The notes beneath the pieces were generated by a model. The model saw only the letters and a list, made by a program, of their open reading frames with translations. It was not told the DNA's origin and did no database searches. A stretch of 64,000 bases of DNA from Daphnia carinata (Eukaryota; Arthropoda; Branchiopoda; Diplostraca; Daphniidae): NCBI RefSeq assembly GCF_022539665.2, contig NC_081333.1, positions 4,154,001-4,218,000 on the forward strand, read 5' to 3'. The translations under genes and the position numbers were made by a program. Position 1 is the first letter of the stretch, and every line of letters starts with the position of its first letter. Shown here piece after piece: positions 47,401 to 60,912 of the stretch.

Positions 47401-49282
47401 TAATCGGTTAGAAAGATCTCTTTAAAGTTTAAGATTTTTCAGGGTTTTTTTTTCGTGATTTTGAAAACGGGCCAAGCTTAAAGAAAAAGTTTGTTCGTAC
47501 GGGCGCGAGGCTTTTAAAATGCACAACTTTAAAGAGCAGATGGTTCCCGTTGCTGCGAGAGGCAGTTGACAACACTTGTTTTTCTCATTTCCGAGAAAAG
47601 ATGGAACGAAACAATTGGTGGAAAAGGGAAGCGAACACGAAAAAGGCGAGAAAAAATGGTGCAACGTTTTTCAACGAACATCTAATTTCATTTGTAATAC
47701 ACGAGGACCGGTCCGCTCCTTTCTCGTTTGCTGCATAATAAATGACGAGGTATAGGAGGCGGGACACGCCCGTGACACATCAAGGATGCGCCCATCAGCC
47801 TCTGGAGCACGTGGGAAAGAAAGGCGAAATAGATCTCTCTCTCTGTGTCTCCGTGTTACGAGCATCATTAAAGAAGAAATCAATACCTTCCAGTTTTCGG
47901 GGAACTATAACCCAACCCAACAGCAGTAAAACTTTATTTTTTACATTTAAAACAAATGAACTTTTACGCTGAAAGTGTCCCTCGGTAGTTAAAACGGAAA
48001 CTTTCACCCAACCAAAGGCGAGAGAGAGAGAGAGAGAGAGAGAGCGATAAAACTTCAAAAGAGTTCTTGTTACATATAAGCTACTTGTCCCTTCCTGAAC
48101 GAGAACTATTATTATACGATTTCAAATGATTGCGTAAAAAAAAAAAAGTTGTGTGACACGTTGAAAAAAAAAAATGAAAGAAAACTTTGCATTCCGTCAC
48201 GGATAATCATTGGGATAAATGTTCTTTATTTCATGAATGTATGTGGGATTGATTGACTGTTGATTTTTCTTTTTTTTAAGTTGCTGGAATAGAAGAATGT
48301 GTGTTTCCTTTGAAGACAGAAACAGAAAAGAAAAAAAAAGGGGGGAAGAAGAAGAGTTGACGAGAGAGACAAGCGGAGCCCCGCTGACGCCACACAGCAG
48401 TCGTCGTCGGGCACGGCCGCCGCCACCGCCGACACTTCCCTGAAAACACGTCGAAACATAAATAAGAGAAAACGTGTCCTCTAAAACTTTCATTACACAC
48501 ATTTCTAGGTCTTGTTGTTTTTTTTTCCCGTCTCTTTCCCTTTTATTTTGTTTTATTTCGCTCTTCAGTATGTTCCACATACTGCGAGTCAGCTCGGCCG
48601 AATCGATTCTTTTCATGATTTTTTCCGACGCTAGATGTCAGCGCGCCAAGGTTATGAATAAAAAAGAAGGAGAGGCATCTGATTGTTGGCTTTCCTTCCA
48701 TTCACCGCTATCAACTGTTAAGGCGCTGTGATCGTACACTGACTAGACTCCTTTACATTCATTGTCCGTGTGTGTTCTAGCTCTGTGTGTGTTACTCCCC
48801 CCCACTGACAGTCTGTAGTCTGAGAACTCGAGAGAGAGAGTGGCTGCATCGGACTATTCTCTCACCCTCCACCCTCCTTTTTCAAGCACAAGAAGGCCGA
48901 ATATTGTTGTGTGGCTTCTGTGTGTGTGTCGGAATATCCAGGTGTTCCCAGTTCGCTTCGTAAGATTTCAAGGAAAACCTATTCTACTTCAGTAACCACA
49001 TCAAAACGAGCAACAACGGCGACGACACAGAGGATTACAAAGTGTTTGGGGTCGAATTAAGAAACTGCATAGCTGGACGTTTCAACGATATTTGGTGTTG
49101 TTTAAACTCCCACCACCCCCACTCCTAGAGCAAGTTTGGGCCTGTGTGTGTGTGTAAGGGACTCGCCTTCATCGATCGGGGTGAATGTCAAACCCTGTGC
49201 ACCAAGGAACTCGGATCATTTCGGTTTCACTCTGTGGCCTCTGTGCCAATATGTAAAAAAGTGGGATTCCATCTCACCCGTC
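44471..49282. other. Gene-poor region upstream of the TMEM132 gene
   Basis: No supported coding exon. It contains a (GA)n tract at about 48020-48044 and long A/T runs. A small GC-rich block at about 48355-48440 looks, on the minus strand, like an exon start after a TTTTCAG acceptor, but it has no partner. The last 500 nt, with many CA/GT and short repeats, are probably the 5' untranslated leader of the TMEM132 gene. Confidence 0.5.
48020..48044. repeat. (GA)n microsatellite
   Basis: About twelve GA units lie upstream of the TMEM132 gene. Confidence 0.9.
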
Positions 49283-52200
49283 ATGAAGGTGTTGTGGTTG
49301 GTGCTGTTCTTCGCTCTGCTCTTTGGTGAGGAACTTTCCTCTTTTCAGTACTGTTTCTTCGGTTGACTGAATCATGTGGTTCTCTTTGTTTCTTTTCAAA
49401 ACTTGAATTACTGTATAACGAGCTTTTGTTTGTTTTGCATTCAGGTGCCGGTGGGGCTCTCGACCTCCATCTGGAAGGAGCAGATGCTGGATTCTTCTTC
49501 CAGCAGAGCCTGGGCTCGTCCCAGCAGCCTCTGCTGAAATTCCCTACACATTCCTACTCATCTAATGCCTCTGCTGTTGACCCCCCGCCCTTGCTGAGAG
49601 AGAGGCTGGCCGTTCTTGGACCTTCTGCTCAGCCAGGCAGGATCTTGGTCACCTATGGCCCATTTGAAGTGAAACAAAGCCTACCAACCAAGTACCTCAC
49701 CTTGTCATTGGAGAATGCAACTGAAAGTGGTGCTGAACAGGCCACCTTGATGGACATAACAGCCCATGTGGTCAACTCTGAATTGAGAAGGGAGAGTCCT
49801 GTTCTGAGAGTCTTGTTCCACAGTGGCAGGCACTTTCATTCTCCTGGGCAAACCGTTGAGGAAGATCCAGACAGGACTGCTGGACCTATAGCACCTGAAG
49901 AATGGGAAGACGAACCTAATGGCCGACTGATGGAAACTTGCATCGCTTTGCGGGTCCACAATCCCACCGGTGGTACCTCATTGATGGGCACATGTGTTCC
50001 ACAGGGACTGGATGGCGTCTGTCTTGCTTATCTAACGCTACCGTTCGACTGGTGGGCATCTTCTCCCATCTCACCTACTTTTCCATCTCTCAATGCTGGC
50101 ATTTTGGGTCTTCAACAACATCCGACAGTCACGGCCAAGCCAAGCAAAGCCGTCCGTAATGTGGTCGAGTTAAGTTACGCTGTTTACGAAACTAAAGCCG
50201 GACAGTGCGGATATTCCGATCCATCATCGTCCTACAGCATTCGTGCTGGCCATCAAAAATCTCAACAGCAATCAAGAGCTTCTTCTTCTTCGTCAACAGC
50301 CAGCAGTTTCCCACCGCCGTCCGCTGTTTTGATCCAGCCGTACAGGCCCATCAATTCGATTCGTTTGTTGCCCAACGTCTACGCTCCTCGCGATCTCCTC
50401 GTCCACGAAGAGGCCGTCTCTCTCTCGCCGACGCTCCGGTTCATCGCCTCGGCCGCACCGCTCTATCCCCATTCGTACTTTTACGTCACGGTCCTGCTGG
50501 ACTCGACCACGGCCAAAGACGAACCCTACGCCGTCATTGTCAGGTATGTGTCCCTTCTTCCTTTTTCGTGGGCCCACTCTCTCTCGCTCCCCTTCACTAT
50601 TTCTTTTGTTGTCGAGAAATATCTGAACGCGACAGATGTTATTGTTGTTGTTGTTGTTTCGCCGCTTGATGGTCGTAGCAGCAATGGCTGCCCCAAACGA
50701 CTCTCTCTCTTTTGGAAAGGGGGGGGGGGGAGATTGGAAAAACGAGTGCCCAGTAATGGTCATGAAGGAGGAAAAAAAAACGACCTCATTCATTTTTGAA
50801 CCTTGCCCAGTTTTGGTCAATTGCCTAGGGCTGATTTATAACTCTTCATAAAGAGGGAAAAAAATATATACCGGCCAAAGTTGTTTGCCGGCACTGAAGA
50901 AAGAGAGAGAGAAAGCCGGTCTTTTTTATTTTCTTGATTAACATCTCAAGTCAACTACCATTGGGAATCAGGCCGGCGGCGAAAATTCTCGTTCTCGTCC
51001 ATCACATGGACACCCAATAAAAAAAAAGATGTCGTCAACTTAAACGGAAATAAATTTTTTTTGTATCCAAATTTCTTGCCGAAATCAAACCAAGGGAGTA
51101 GGGGAAAAAAAGGGGGACCCTTGTTATTGTGTTTGCTGACACAGGTGGTTTCCTTATGGGATCGTAAAACGCGTCTTGAAGAATTTGTTGAGTTGCCTTT
51201 CCGTTGATGGATATAGCGACAAGGGCATTCTAAAGAATGAAATAAGTAATCATTTTCAATGCTCTTTTAGTTGTAACCTTAGAGGCGTTTCAGAGTTTCC
51301 CCCCACAAAGTTCCCCCCACCACGATCAAACACAGGCATCTCTTTTTTCCTAATCTCATCGTTCAGTTCTCCGGTTTCACACACGCATTCTCCCCCCCCC
51401 CCCCCCCACGTCCCTCTGTCATGATCTTTTCAATCCCGAATTCTTTCTTAAATTAATTATCTTTTTTTTTGTTGTATGTGACAGGGCTAAAGTTAAGAAT
51501 GGTCTTAAAATCATCTCGACACAGACGACGAATCCAGCTTGGTCACTCAATTTCGATGTCAATGGCAAACACATTGCAGCTGCTGTCTCGGCCGTCCGTA
51601 ACTTCTCCGTCTCGACTCAACCTCATCAGCCGAGGTTCGTCATTTGTTCACACACGTTGTTTGTTTCTTGTTGCGGTTTTTCGACCTTTGTATGGCTTTT
51701 TCTTTTCAATGGTTTCCGGTTGAGTTTGTTTTTCTTTCTTCTCTTTTTCCGCAGCCAGGAATTGTTTACATGGCTTCTGGCCGTCAACGTGGACCACCAT
51801 CGGGACAGCTCTGAACTTGGCGACGGCGTTCGTGCTCTTTGGAGTTGGACCATCAGGAGCCACTCGACTTCACCTCCTCCGGCTCATCACCACCACGCCG
51901 GCAACAAAGACGGTCTCGACGAAGTCAAAGGCAAACTGACTAGCCGCTTTGAAGTGCTGAAAGATGAAGTCCAGTCCGTCTTCCCCATCATCAAGGTGAT
52001 GATTCTTTTATTGGCAAACAACAACTTAAAACAAAAATTAGACAGAAGCCCCTTTTTGTTAAATCAATCATTTAATCGATAGCGTCGCGATTTGGTCAAC
52101 ACGGCGATTTTGACGTCGCGCCAGGTCGCCGAGCCTCTGCGCGTTTTCATGGTGACGCAGGCCGGCAAAGTCGCCGATGTGACCCTGCAGGCGAGCTGCT

Positions 52201-54959
52201 CGTCTGTGGACGAAAGCGTCCTCAAGGTATGCATGGAACAAAACCAAGAAAAATTGTCCAGTAGTAAACTGTTGACTGAAGTTTCATTCGTCACGAAAAC
52301 TTGCTGCCCCTTTGTGTTGCATGAATTATTTGACATGGTTCAAGTTTCTTTGTTGATTTAGGTGTCGTCGTCGTGCACGTCCGTCTATTTGGACGGGTCG
52401 GAAGTTCGTGGTTCGACCAATGCCACTCTAGTGGCCCGTTATGGAAATGTTGAAAGCACGAGCTCGTTGACCGTGTGGGTACCAGAAATGCCATTAGACA
52501 TCCAACTGGACGATGTCAAACTGAATCAAATTAGCGGATGGAAAGTAATGGCCAGCAATAGCGGAGCTACCGGTGGCAATCAATGCCGATTACGATATCA
52601 ACAATCTTCATTCGAGGTCCACTTTTTCTTTACCTTCTCTTTATTTCCGTCTTAAATTGGCTCATAAATTATTCATCGTTTAGCGGAAGTTGATTGAACT
52701 TTTGTTTACTCTCATCAGGTGTTTGCCCGTTTCTACGCCGAGGATCACGATTCCGGCCGCGTTTCTTACCTGATATCGCGCAAGACGTACCTACTCATCA
52801 CGGATCTGGTCCGCAAAGTGATGCGGGTGGCCGATCCGCGCGTGGCCGTTTTGAAGATGACGGCCGGCTATATCGAGGGTCTGAAGCCGGGCAAAACGGA
52901 GGTGCAAGTCTTGTCGCCCATGTCGGGCCACGTCATTGCTGCCCGCGAAGTTCGTGTTCTAGCGGACAAGGTGGACGTGTCTAGCCTGTCGGTCCGTCTC
53001 ATTGCCGGCCTGTCTCTGAGCCTGTCGCCCGATCCCGACCTTGACTCGTGTTTCGTCGCCCAAGTGGAGGCCAGCGACCGTCTCCACTCTCGCTACCAGG
53101 AAGCCATTTTGGATCTGACGGTGCACTTTAGCGACGGGACGGCCTCTCCGCTTCGCGTGACGGACCGCTCCCATTACAACTTGCTCGTCGAATCTCACAA
53201 CACGACCATCTTGGCCCTGACGTCACCTGCCCGCGCCAACATTCCCAGGGTGCTGGCGCTGGGCGAGGGACGCGCCAGTCTGTCGGTGACTTTCACGTCG
53301 GCTTGCACGACCACCACCAACGGCCAACAGGAGGGCGATGGTAGTCATCACCGTCAGGCACCCGCCCATCCATTAGCCACGACTGTGGCTGTCATTCAAC
53401 TAGCGCTCAACGGCCATCCAGCCACCAGCGTGCAAAATGACGCACGCACCGAGTCTAGCGGTCACATGTACACGTTGGCTCACGGCGGCCATGGCAACCA
53501 AATCAATGGCGACTCGAGGCGCAACGGTGGCGCAGCCAAAATGGCGCCACCTTCAGCCGGCAACGCTGGCCGATTAGGCCAGCCTAATCAAGGTCAGCTG
53601 ACTTTTTCCAAGCCGGGCTCGACGGAATTCGGAGTCAACGAGAATCAGCTCTCGTTGAAAGACGATAGCAACGCCGTGATGATGTCGAGCGCGGGACGTG
53701 ACATGCAGCACGCCCATCCAGCCTATCCGGCCTCATCACATTATCCGGGCGGCAGCGGTTTTTCATCATCGAGTTTCCAGCATATGGGTCCGTTGGAGAT
53801 CGGCATGTACGTCCTATTAGCCATCTTTTGTGCGGCCATTGTCGTCTTCGTCGGAACGTGTATCGTTTACGCGTCGAGGGCACGGAAGGGACTGATCCCG
53901 GCGGACGACAGCGACCGTCACATCGATCGGCAAGCCCAAACGATCGATCCGTGGCCGTCCCTCTGGAATCGTCTCAAGAAAATGAATCCGAAAGGAGCCA
54001 TCGGGGGAGGAGACGGCCATGGCCGCCAAAGAGCAATGGCTGCCGATGAGAATGAAGACGAAGAGGAAGGGGCAGACAAGGGGTGGATTTGGTTAGGCCG
54101 CTCGACGCTCGATCCTGAAGTCCCTCGGCGACCCGTGTCGTCTGCAGCCACGAGGCCCGTCTCTCTGTCAGCCAATCCGGATCCCAGTAATCGATTGAGC
54201 GGCATCTCGTACGCCGGCTCGGAGGTGAGCGTGCGAATCGTCGGCAGACCCACCGGCCCCGACGGAAGCCGTCTTTCTTACAAAGCCCAGCTTTGTTTTG
54301 AGCCGTTGAAAGACGCTGTGGATGATGACGATATCGATCACATTGGCGATGCCAATCATCCGAATAGCTGGCCGGGATCGGTCGATTCCAAGACTTTCAC
54401 TAAGAACAACGCGGGCGTGAGTCACCATCACCCCGGAGCGTTGCGGATCACCACCAATCAGCTGGCCGCAGCCGAGGAGCCACTGCTGTCTGACGTTGTC
54501 CGTCGACCGAGCAACAATCGACGAGCGGCCAGACGTTCCAGCGAGCAAGACACTCGACGCTACGCCCGTTCTTGGCTGATGGCCGGAGAGGCCATTCCTC
54601 GCGATTTCAATTCGAATCCGTCCATCATCACGGACTCTGATGCGGAAGAAGAGCTCGAGCATCAAGCACCCAATTCGAAGAATCTGAAGTTGGAACTGGA
54701 CGTCGATGATACCGACGAGTACAACGTAGCGACCTTCTTGCGTCACGGAAGCCCCGATATCAAACAGGCCAACATCATCGAAAATCCTCGTTTCTCGCCC
54801 ACCACGACGTCGACCACCATCGACCCTGAAAACAACACGGAACTGTGCGAGTGCGCTGGCCAATCAGAGTCTGCCCATCAGGCGGCCACGTCTCCATTGG
54901 ACGTCGACTACGACCGCATCATCTCCTATTTGGGAATACTCAAAGAGACGAGCACTTGA
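49283..54959 (+). CDS. TMEM132-family membrane protein, detonator-like (~1390 aa)
   Basis: Seven exons: 49283-49325, 49445-50543, 51485-51634, 51755-51995, 52083-52226, 52362-52616 and 52719-54959. Exon 1 supplies a signal peptide (MKVLWLVLFFALLFGAGGA). The extracellular part carries family hallmarks: YFYVTVLLDS, the cohesin/Ig-like segments, LTVWVPEMPLDIQLDDVKL with ISGWKV, VFARFYAEDHD, and VQVLSPMSGHVIAA leading to DKVDVSSLSVRLIAGLSLSL. One membrane helix lies at about residues 1004-1028 (MYVLLAIFCAAIVVFVGT). The cytoplasmic tail of about 360 residues has the WIWLGRSTLDP motif, similar to the WVWLGT motif of vertebrate TMEM132 tails. The family is implicated in neuronal adhesion and linkage to actin regulators. 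It is longer than I remember for most vertebrate members, mainly through disordered linkers and tail. Confidence 0.93.
50544..51484 (+). other. Intron 2 of the TMEM132 gene
   Basis: This 941-nt GT-AG intron contains a GTT triplet run near 50640 and a C16 tract near 51392. No exon is seen inside. Confidence 0.7.
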
Positions 54960-57874
54960 ATTTTTTAAAATCAAATTTTGAAATTAAAAAGAAAAATCTC
55001 TGTCCCCCTAATTTCCTCCTCCGCGAGTTCAACAAACTAATAATGTTCGTTTGCACGTGTTATGTCTACGACACGCGCGTGAGTAGAAAAATCATGAGTA
55101 CGCTTAACGACTAAGCATCCGCTCGTTTTCTTCCCCGATTCCGTAAAAAGAGAAAAATCATTTAAAGAAAAACAAACAAATTTAAAAAAAGGCAAAAAAA
55201 GAATTAAAAAATTTCTAGTCACATGTAAAACTCTTTAAAAAAAAAAAACGCGCCATTTTTTTTTATCTACCCTCACGCCTGTTCACCTTACATGTAACCT
55301 CCGCAAGCAGCTAGCCTGAAGTTATTATTCTAACTTTTTTTTTTGTTTTCTTAATTCTTTATTATTTATCGTTTCTTGTTTTATTTCTTTTACGATGGAA
55401 ATTCCTACACACACAATGCACGCTGGTCCATCCCTTTTATACATAAATATTCCCCCCCCCCCTTTTTTTGGTTTCTTTATAACTAGAAAAGCAGGAGATT
55501 AACAAAAGACAAACTAACCTTTGTAATAATTACGTACGTGTGCGTGCTACAATAATTCTCCATGATGCTTTTTACCTTTCTCACTTCCCTCGAAATTGTT
55601 GTTGATTATTCTTTTTTTTTTTATTATTAACGAACTATTGAGACATTCGAATCGATATCAAAGAAGAATGTTGCAAAAGAAAAGGATAAAAAAACTACCG
55701 CTTACATTATTTTCCGTTTTTGGGCTCATCTCCTCCTTATTGAGCCATTTTAAATATCGCCGTGTGTGTATGTATAACAACGTGTTTAGCACCGTTCTCT
55801 CCCATAGCATCTCAAAAACAACTTAACTAATTTTGAAAGCATAACGCGTATTTGATTGTTTGTTTGTGTGTGTGTGTATTATTATTTTTTAAAAATCAGA
55901 ATTCCTCGATCAAAAAAATTGTGTTAGTACACACACGTCCTCGTAAAAACCCGCCCGATTCTCGTATCACGTTCATCCCAACAACAACAAAAAGAAATTA
56001 TGTATTCATTCGCTGTTGCTTTCGTATATATTTATCACTATTAAAAAAAAAACGAAACAAAAATAATAATTGCTGACGGACTGGGAAAGGAAAAAGAAAA
56101 TACGCAAAAAAAGAGATTAACTTGAAGACAAATTAACTTTGTTCATTTGGTTTTCTTGAATTTTGTTTTTTTAATTTTTGACCTGCCGTCAACCTGTGCA
56201 CATTATTGACTTTCCTCTTTTTTCCACTATCTCCCCCGCCATTCGGTCGAAACACTCAATACACGCATATTTGCCAATCGATCGGAGGTGCTGTGTACGT
56301 TGCCCTCATTGTTAGCAATGTAACTAGATTCTGTTTACCTACGGTTTGAAGTGTATGCAAGGAAAAACCGTGGTTGCATTTCGAGTGAAATTCTATTCCA
56401 ACCTCGAAATCGATGTCAAACGAGATTACTGGAGGGAAAAGATTCAACCATTGGCGACACTTTGTTACTAGCAAACAAAGAATTAGAAAAAAAAATAACA
56501 TTTGACCTATTCTGATATCTCTTTCTTTCTTATCAAGAAAACAAAAACAGAAAAGAGAACACGAAAGAAAAAGAGAAATCTCGTATTTGTCACGAGCAGC
56601 AGACGCATTTCTTCTCTCGTTACCACGTTACAACCGACAAATGAACAACCTTTCTCCACGCTAATTGAGAACGAGATTGAATTATGCACGGTCGTGAAAT
56701 GCATCGTGAACTCGTCGTGACTCTTTGTTTGGTTTGAACTCAAAGAACGTGTTTGAGTCGAATTGCTGTGTTTTTGTTATTAAAAAAAAAAGTGGGGCAC
56801 CAGGCCAAATGGCAGATGCCATCTACCGGCAATATTTGTTATCTACGTACCTGACTCACAGTCTCTTTGATGGCTTCGTCTTGTGTGTATGGCAATGATT
56901 AGATCGAGTCTTTGTATAGCCGTGTAGGAAAACTGTGTCGAATAATTGTATTAAAAAGTCTTAATGTATTCATTCTGATGAAAGCATTACGGTACAGCTT
57001 TTAACGCGTCAGACGAGCCGAAAGAGTTTGGTTGTCTTATTTCGTTGTTGATTGAATCGAGCAGTTTGAGAGGCTCTTTTATTCTGCGTGGTGTAACAAT
57101 AGTTCTACCGGAATGTAAACACTAATTCCACAGCATTGCAAAACTCATGATCTGCAAAGGGTCTGCTGAATATTGTAGGCCAAAGGTAAGCAATGTGCCA
57201 TTACACTGATTGCTACTAACGGGATAGCTTTTTTGTAGAGTGTTTTTGTTGATTTAGTGCCAGGACATCATGTAGCTCTAGCATTTGTCTATAATGCAAC
57301 TAACTTTGAAGATGAATGAGCAATTTTTGCTTTGTGGAGTGTGTCAGACTCACAGTTGGAGAGAGATGCACTCAACTGGTGCAGAAGAAAAAACCGAGGA
57401 GAAAGTAGCTTTTACTGGGACGTTATAACCCACTTTCCTAACCAGTCACAGCCCAGTGGTTCACTTTTCAGCATTTCAGAATATTTTTGCTTGCAGGAAA
57501 GAGAGAAAAGGCTTCAGTGAGAGACTAGGGGGGTTTTAGCTTGTTTGAACAGCTAGAATTCTTTCACTTCTTTCACTGCACAAGGAGAGACATTTATTCC
57601 ATTTTCTCTTGTTCTCTTTGCCAGAAAGACAACAATCTGGGTTCCAGTAGTTGGCCAGTTGCTCTTTTGCCATCCACCAGTCAGGATCTCTCTTCATTGC
57701 CTCATGCCAAAGGAGAATTTATACCTTGGATCATCATTTTGCTGATTATGTGCCAGTGAACTTTGCCACTTGTGGTTGTTACATTTAAGTTTCTGTGTAT
57801 GTAAGTGTGCTCATCGTTTCTTCATCCTACAACTACATCATCTCAAATCAGTCAAAACAATCCATACTACAAAG
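54960..57874. other. TMEM132 3' flank and SPPL3 upstream region
   Basis: From 54960 to about 56.2 kb is AT- and homopolymer-rich, probably 3' untranslated sequence. From 56.8 kb on, the sequence is less repetitive and should contain the SPPL3 promoter and leader. A plausible donor (CCAAAG|GTAAGC) near 57186 may mark a 5' untranslated exon. No coding gene is supported. Confidence 0.45.
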
Positions 57875-59986
57875 ATGAAGCCTGGTCTCCCTGCCTCAGT
57901 TTCTCCCGCCGAATACCAGTGGTAAAGTAACGCTACTTTTAAAAATCAAAACAAAAGTTCTGTTTTTATTGTTTATACATCGTAAACCCCCCTTTGTAAA
58001 ACGAACATGGTTCCTACCTCGGGGTTATATACGTCAGTGTACCAGTAGGTCAGCGGTAGTTATCATGCAAACAATGCAAGCCCTCAATAGTAGAGGAAAC
58101 AGGTTTTGCTTTCAAAGAGCTTGAGGCCAAATCTGCTGTTTGCTGGCCTGAATATTAATTCCATGACCGCCCGCAACACTATAGTAGTCTGGTTTTGTTT
58201 TGTTTTGTTTTGTTTTCGCCGTTCGCTTCCGGGTAAACACCAAATATCCCTTTTCTTCTGTTTTCTCCCATTTTTCCAGGGAGGAAATGAGAAAGTGCTC
58301 GTTAACGTTTCAATTGGATGACGCTTGCCATTTCTAAATTGCCTTTCATTTTGTAGGGCTTACTCGATTGTCGATTCGTCGCGAGTTTCTACTTTCCTCA
58401 TTTCCATCTTGCTCATCGTCTATGGAAGTTTCAGGTAAATCCAGTTTGATTAGTTATTGAATATTTACAAAAAACAACCACAGATAAGAACCTTTCACAA
58501 TAATCGTGTGGCTTGTTTCGTTTTACAGATCTTTGAATTTGGAACAAGAAGCTCAAGGCAAACAGTTGGAAAAAGACAAAGAACGGGCCAGTTTGACGGG
58601 CATCACGACGCCCTCAGTTCCGGCTGAACCCAGTACTTATAGCTGTAAATATTAAAGCTCACTTCTTTTTGATTCGCTGATGTTCTTGTCTTTTACAATC
58701 AGATGTTCAGACATTGGATACGATGCAAGCGTTGTGCTTACCGCTTGGCGCATCCGTTTCCCTCCTTGTCATGTTCTTCTTCTTTGATTCGATGCAGCTG
58801 CTTTTCGCCGTCTGTACGGCCAGTAAGTTTTGCCCTCTCGATCGATAGAACATGGACGGGCTTGTCGCCAATTTCGGTTGTTATTCTTCTTTTCTAATCG
58901 CATTTTTTATTGCGCAGTTATCGCAACAGTAGCTCTGGCTTTCCTCCTGCTACCGATGTGCCAGTATCTCAGCCGGCCGTGCACTTCTGGAACAAAGTAT
59001 GTCGTCTTTTGTGTCAACCGAGAAAATCGGGATTTAAAGATTAATTTCATTTCTTCTACAGTAAAATCTCGTTTGGCATCTGCGGCCGTTTTACCGGCGC
59101 TGAGCTACTTTCGTTCAGCATGGCCCTCACCATCGTTTGCGTCTGGATACTAACCGGTCATTGGCTTTTGATGGATGGTAAAAAATGATGGCGATTTCAC
59201 TTCTGTCATTTTCTGATGTTACATTCGCCTCTTTTAATTATATTCTATTTAGCTATGGGCATGGGTTTGTGCGTGGCTTTCATCGCTTTCGTCCGGCTGC
59301 CCAGTCTGAAGGTGTCGACACTGTTGCTGACGGGCTTGCTGGTCTACGATGTTTTCTGGGTCTTTTTCTCATCCTACATTTTCAACGCCAACGTGATGGT
59401 CAAAGTGGCGACACGTCCGGCTGAGAACCCAGTTGGCGCCATGGCCAAAAAATTCCATTTTGCTTCGGGGATGGCCCGCGACGCGCCCAAACTTTCGTTG
59501 CCGGGCAAGCTCGTCTTCCCTAGCATGCATAACGTCGGCCACTTTTCCATGCTGGGCTTGGGCGACATCGTGATGCCCGGCCTGCTGTTGTGCTTCGTCC
59601 TCCGCTACGACGCCTACAAGAAGTCGCAATTGCTCCATTCGGCCGAAACGGGAGTCCCTCCGCCCAACCATTTCAACCGAATCACGTACTTCCATTGCTC
59701 GCTGATTGGCTACTTTCTCGGCCTGCTGACAGCCACCGTCTCGTCCGAGTTCTTTAAAGCCGCCCAGCCCGCGTTGCTGTACCTGGTGCCATTTACGCTA
59801 CTGCCCCTTCTCGTTATGGCCTATCTCAAGGTACAAATAATGGCAAATCTAGTCTTTTGTTTTTAAATGCCACTCATGATGATTAAATAATAAATTTTTA
59901 TTGATTTTTTTATTCAGGGTGATTTGAGACGGATGTGGGATGAACCTTTCATCGCTCCCCCGCAACCTAAACAACTGCATGTATAA
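57875..59986 (+). CDS. SPPL3: Signal peptide peptidase-like 3, intramembrane aspartyl protease (400 aa)
   Basis: Eight exons: 57875-57921, 58357-58434, 58529-58644, 58703-58822, 58918-58996, 59062-59177, 59253-59830 and 59918-59986. Near the start, [19 protein letters not shown] matches SPPL3 orthologues closely. Multiple membrane helices follow. The catalytic aspartates are in YDVFWVFF and in [10 protein letters not shown] (the GxGD motif), and the PAL motif [10 protein letters not shown] completes the active site. In animals SPPL3 sits in the Golgi and trims type II membrane glycosyltransferases, releasing their ectodomains. All catalytic residues are intact, so an active enzyme is expected. 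The loop after the first helix (about residues 42-75) is the least conserved part, and human SPPL3 is slightly shorter (384 residues). Start chosen at the ATG in phase with the W-AYS exon junction. Confidence 0.93.
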
Positions 59987-60912
59987 ATATTAAACCTCCT
60001 TAGTTTATCTATACGGAGGTATAGCATCTGCATTTTAAATACCTGTGTGTGACTGATATGTGTAGACGAGAAATCACTGGCGATTTCGCCTAGTGCCGGA
60101 CTTTTGTCGAAATTTGTGGCTCTGATCGACGAAGAACATTCGATTTCTTTTTAAGACGTTGGACATGAAGAAAAGAGAAGGTGAATCTTTTTTTTTTTTC
60201 GTTTTGGAAACGCAGCGGACTCCTAGTCAAAAGCCCAACAAAAATTGAAGTAGCTAAACTAAACGGTAAGGGTGGATGGATGCCACACTTGCCCGCATTT
60301 TAATACCACACCCTCTTTTTACTCTTTCTCAAATGAAGAACGAACAAAAAATTAATGAAGTCTTACAAATAAAACTGCGCAACTCAATGGTAAAACAGGA
60401 ATATCGCGAATGCAAATGTGCATAAATTAAAGAGTAGAAAAAAAGCGTCCTTTTCATTACTTTTCGATGACCTTTTCCTCCTTGGAACTTCAATTCGTTT
60501 TTAACTATCCTTGCAACCAGCAACAGATGTATGGACGTTATGTTATATATACTCGTGTGTGATGTTTTTATGTTCATTTTCAAGCACCCAACAGATGTTC
60601 TCTCTGGACCACAATCAATTCTCTTTTTAGCGAAGTAGAAACTCTGGAAAAGAATCTTTCTCATGTTGTGTCGAATCTCACAACATCATCCGTTTTCTCT
60701 TTTTTTTTTTATTTGGCTCGAAACATTTTGAAGATAATGTAGACATTTCCCTTCGAAACCCTCGTTTTTTTCCTATGGTTTTGTTGCCCTCCGGAATATG
60801 GAAAATATAAAATTAATTGTCTTAAAACTTCTTATTACAGATCCCCCCCCCCCCCCCCCCATTTTGACTATTAAACCAATATTCTGATTTCCCGATCCAG
60901 TTGTTTTTGCAG
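59987..60912. other. Convergent 3' region between SPPL3 and SEC14-like D
   Basis: It holds the 3' untranslated ends of two converging genes and a C18 tract at about 60843-60860. No other gene was seen. Confidence 0.55.
60843..60860. repeat. Poly-C tract (C18)
   Basis: A single-base run lies in the convergent gene gap. Its length in the assembly is uncertain, as for the similar tracts at 51392 (C) and 13343 (G). Confidence 0.85.
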
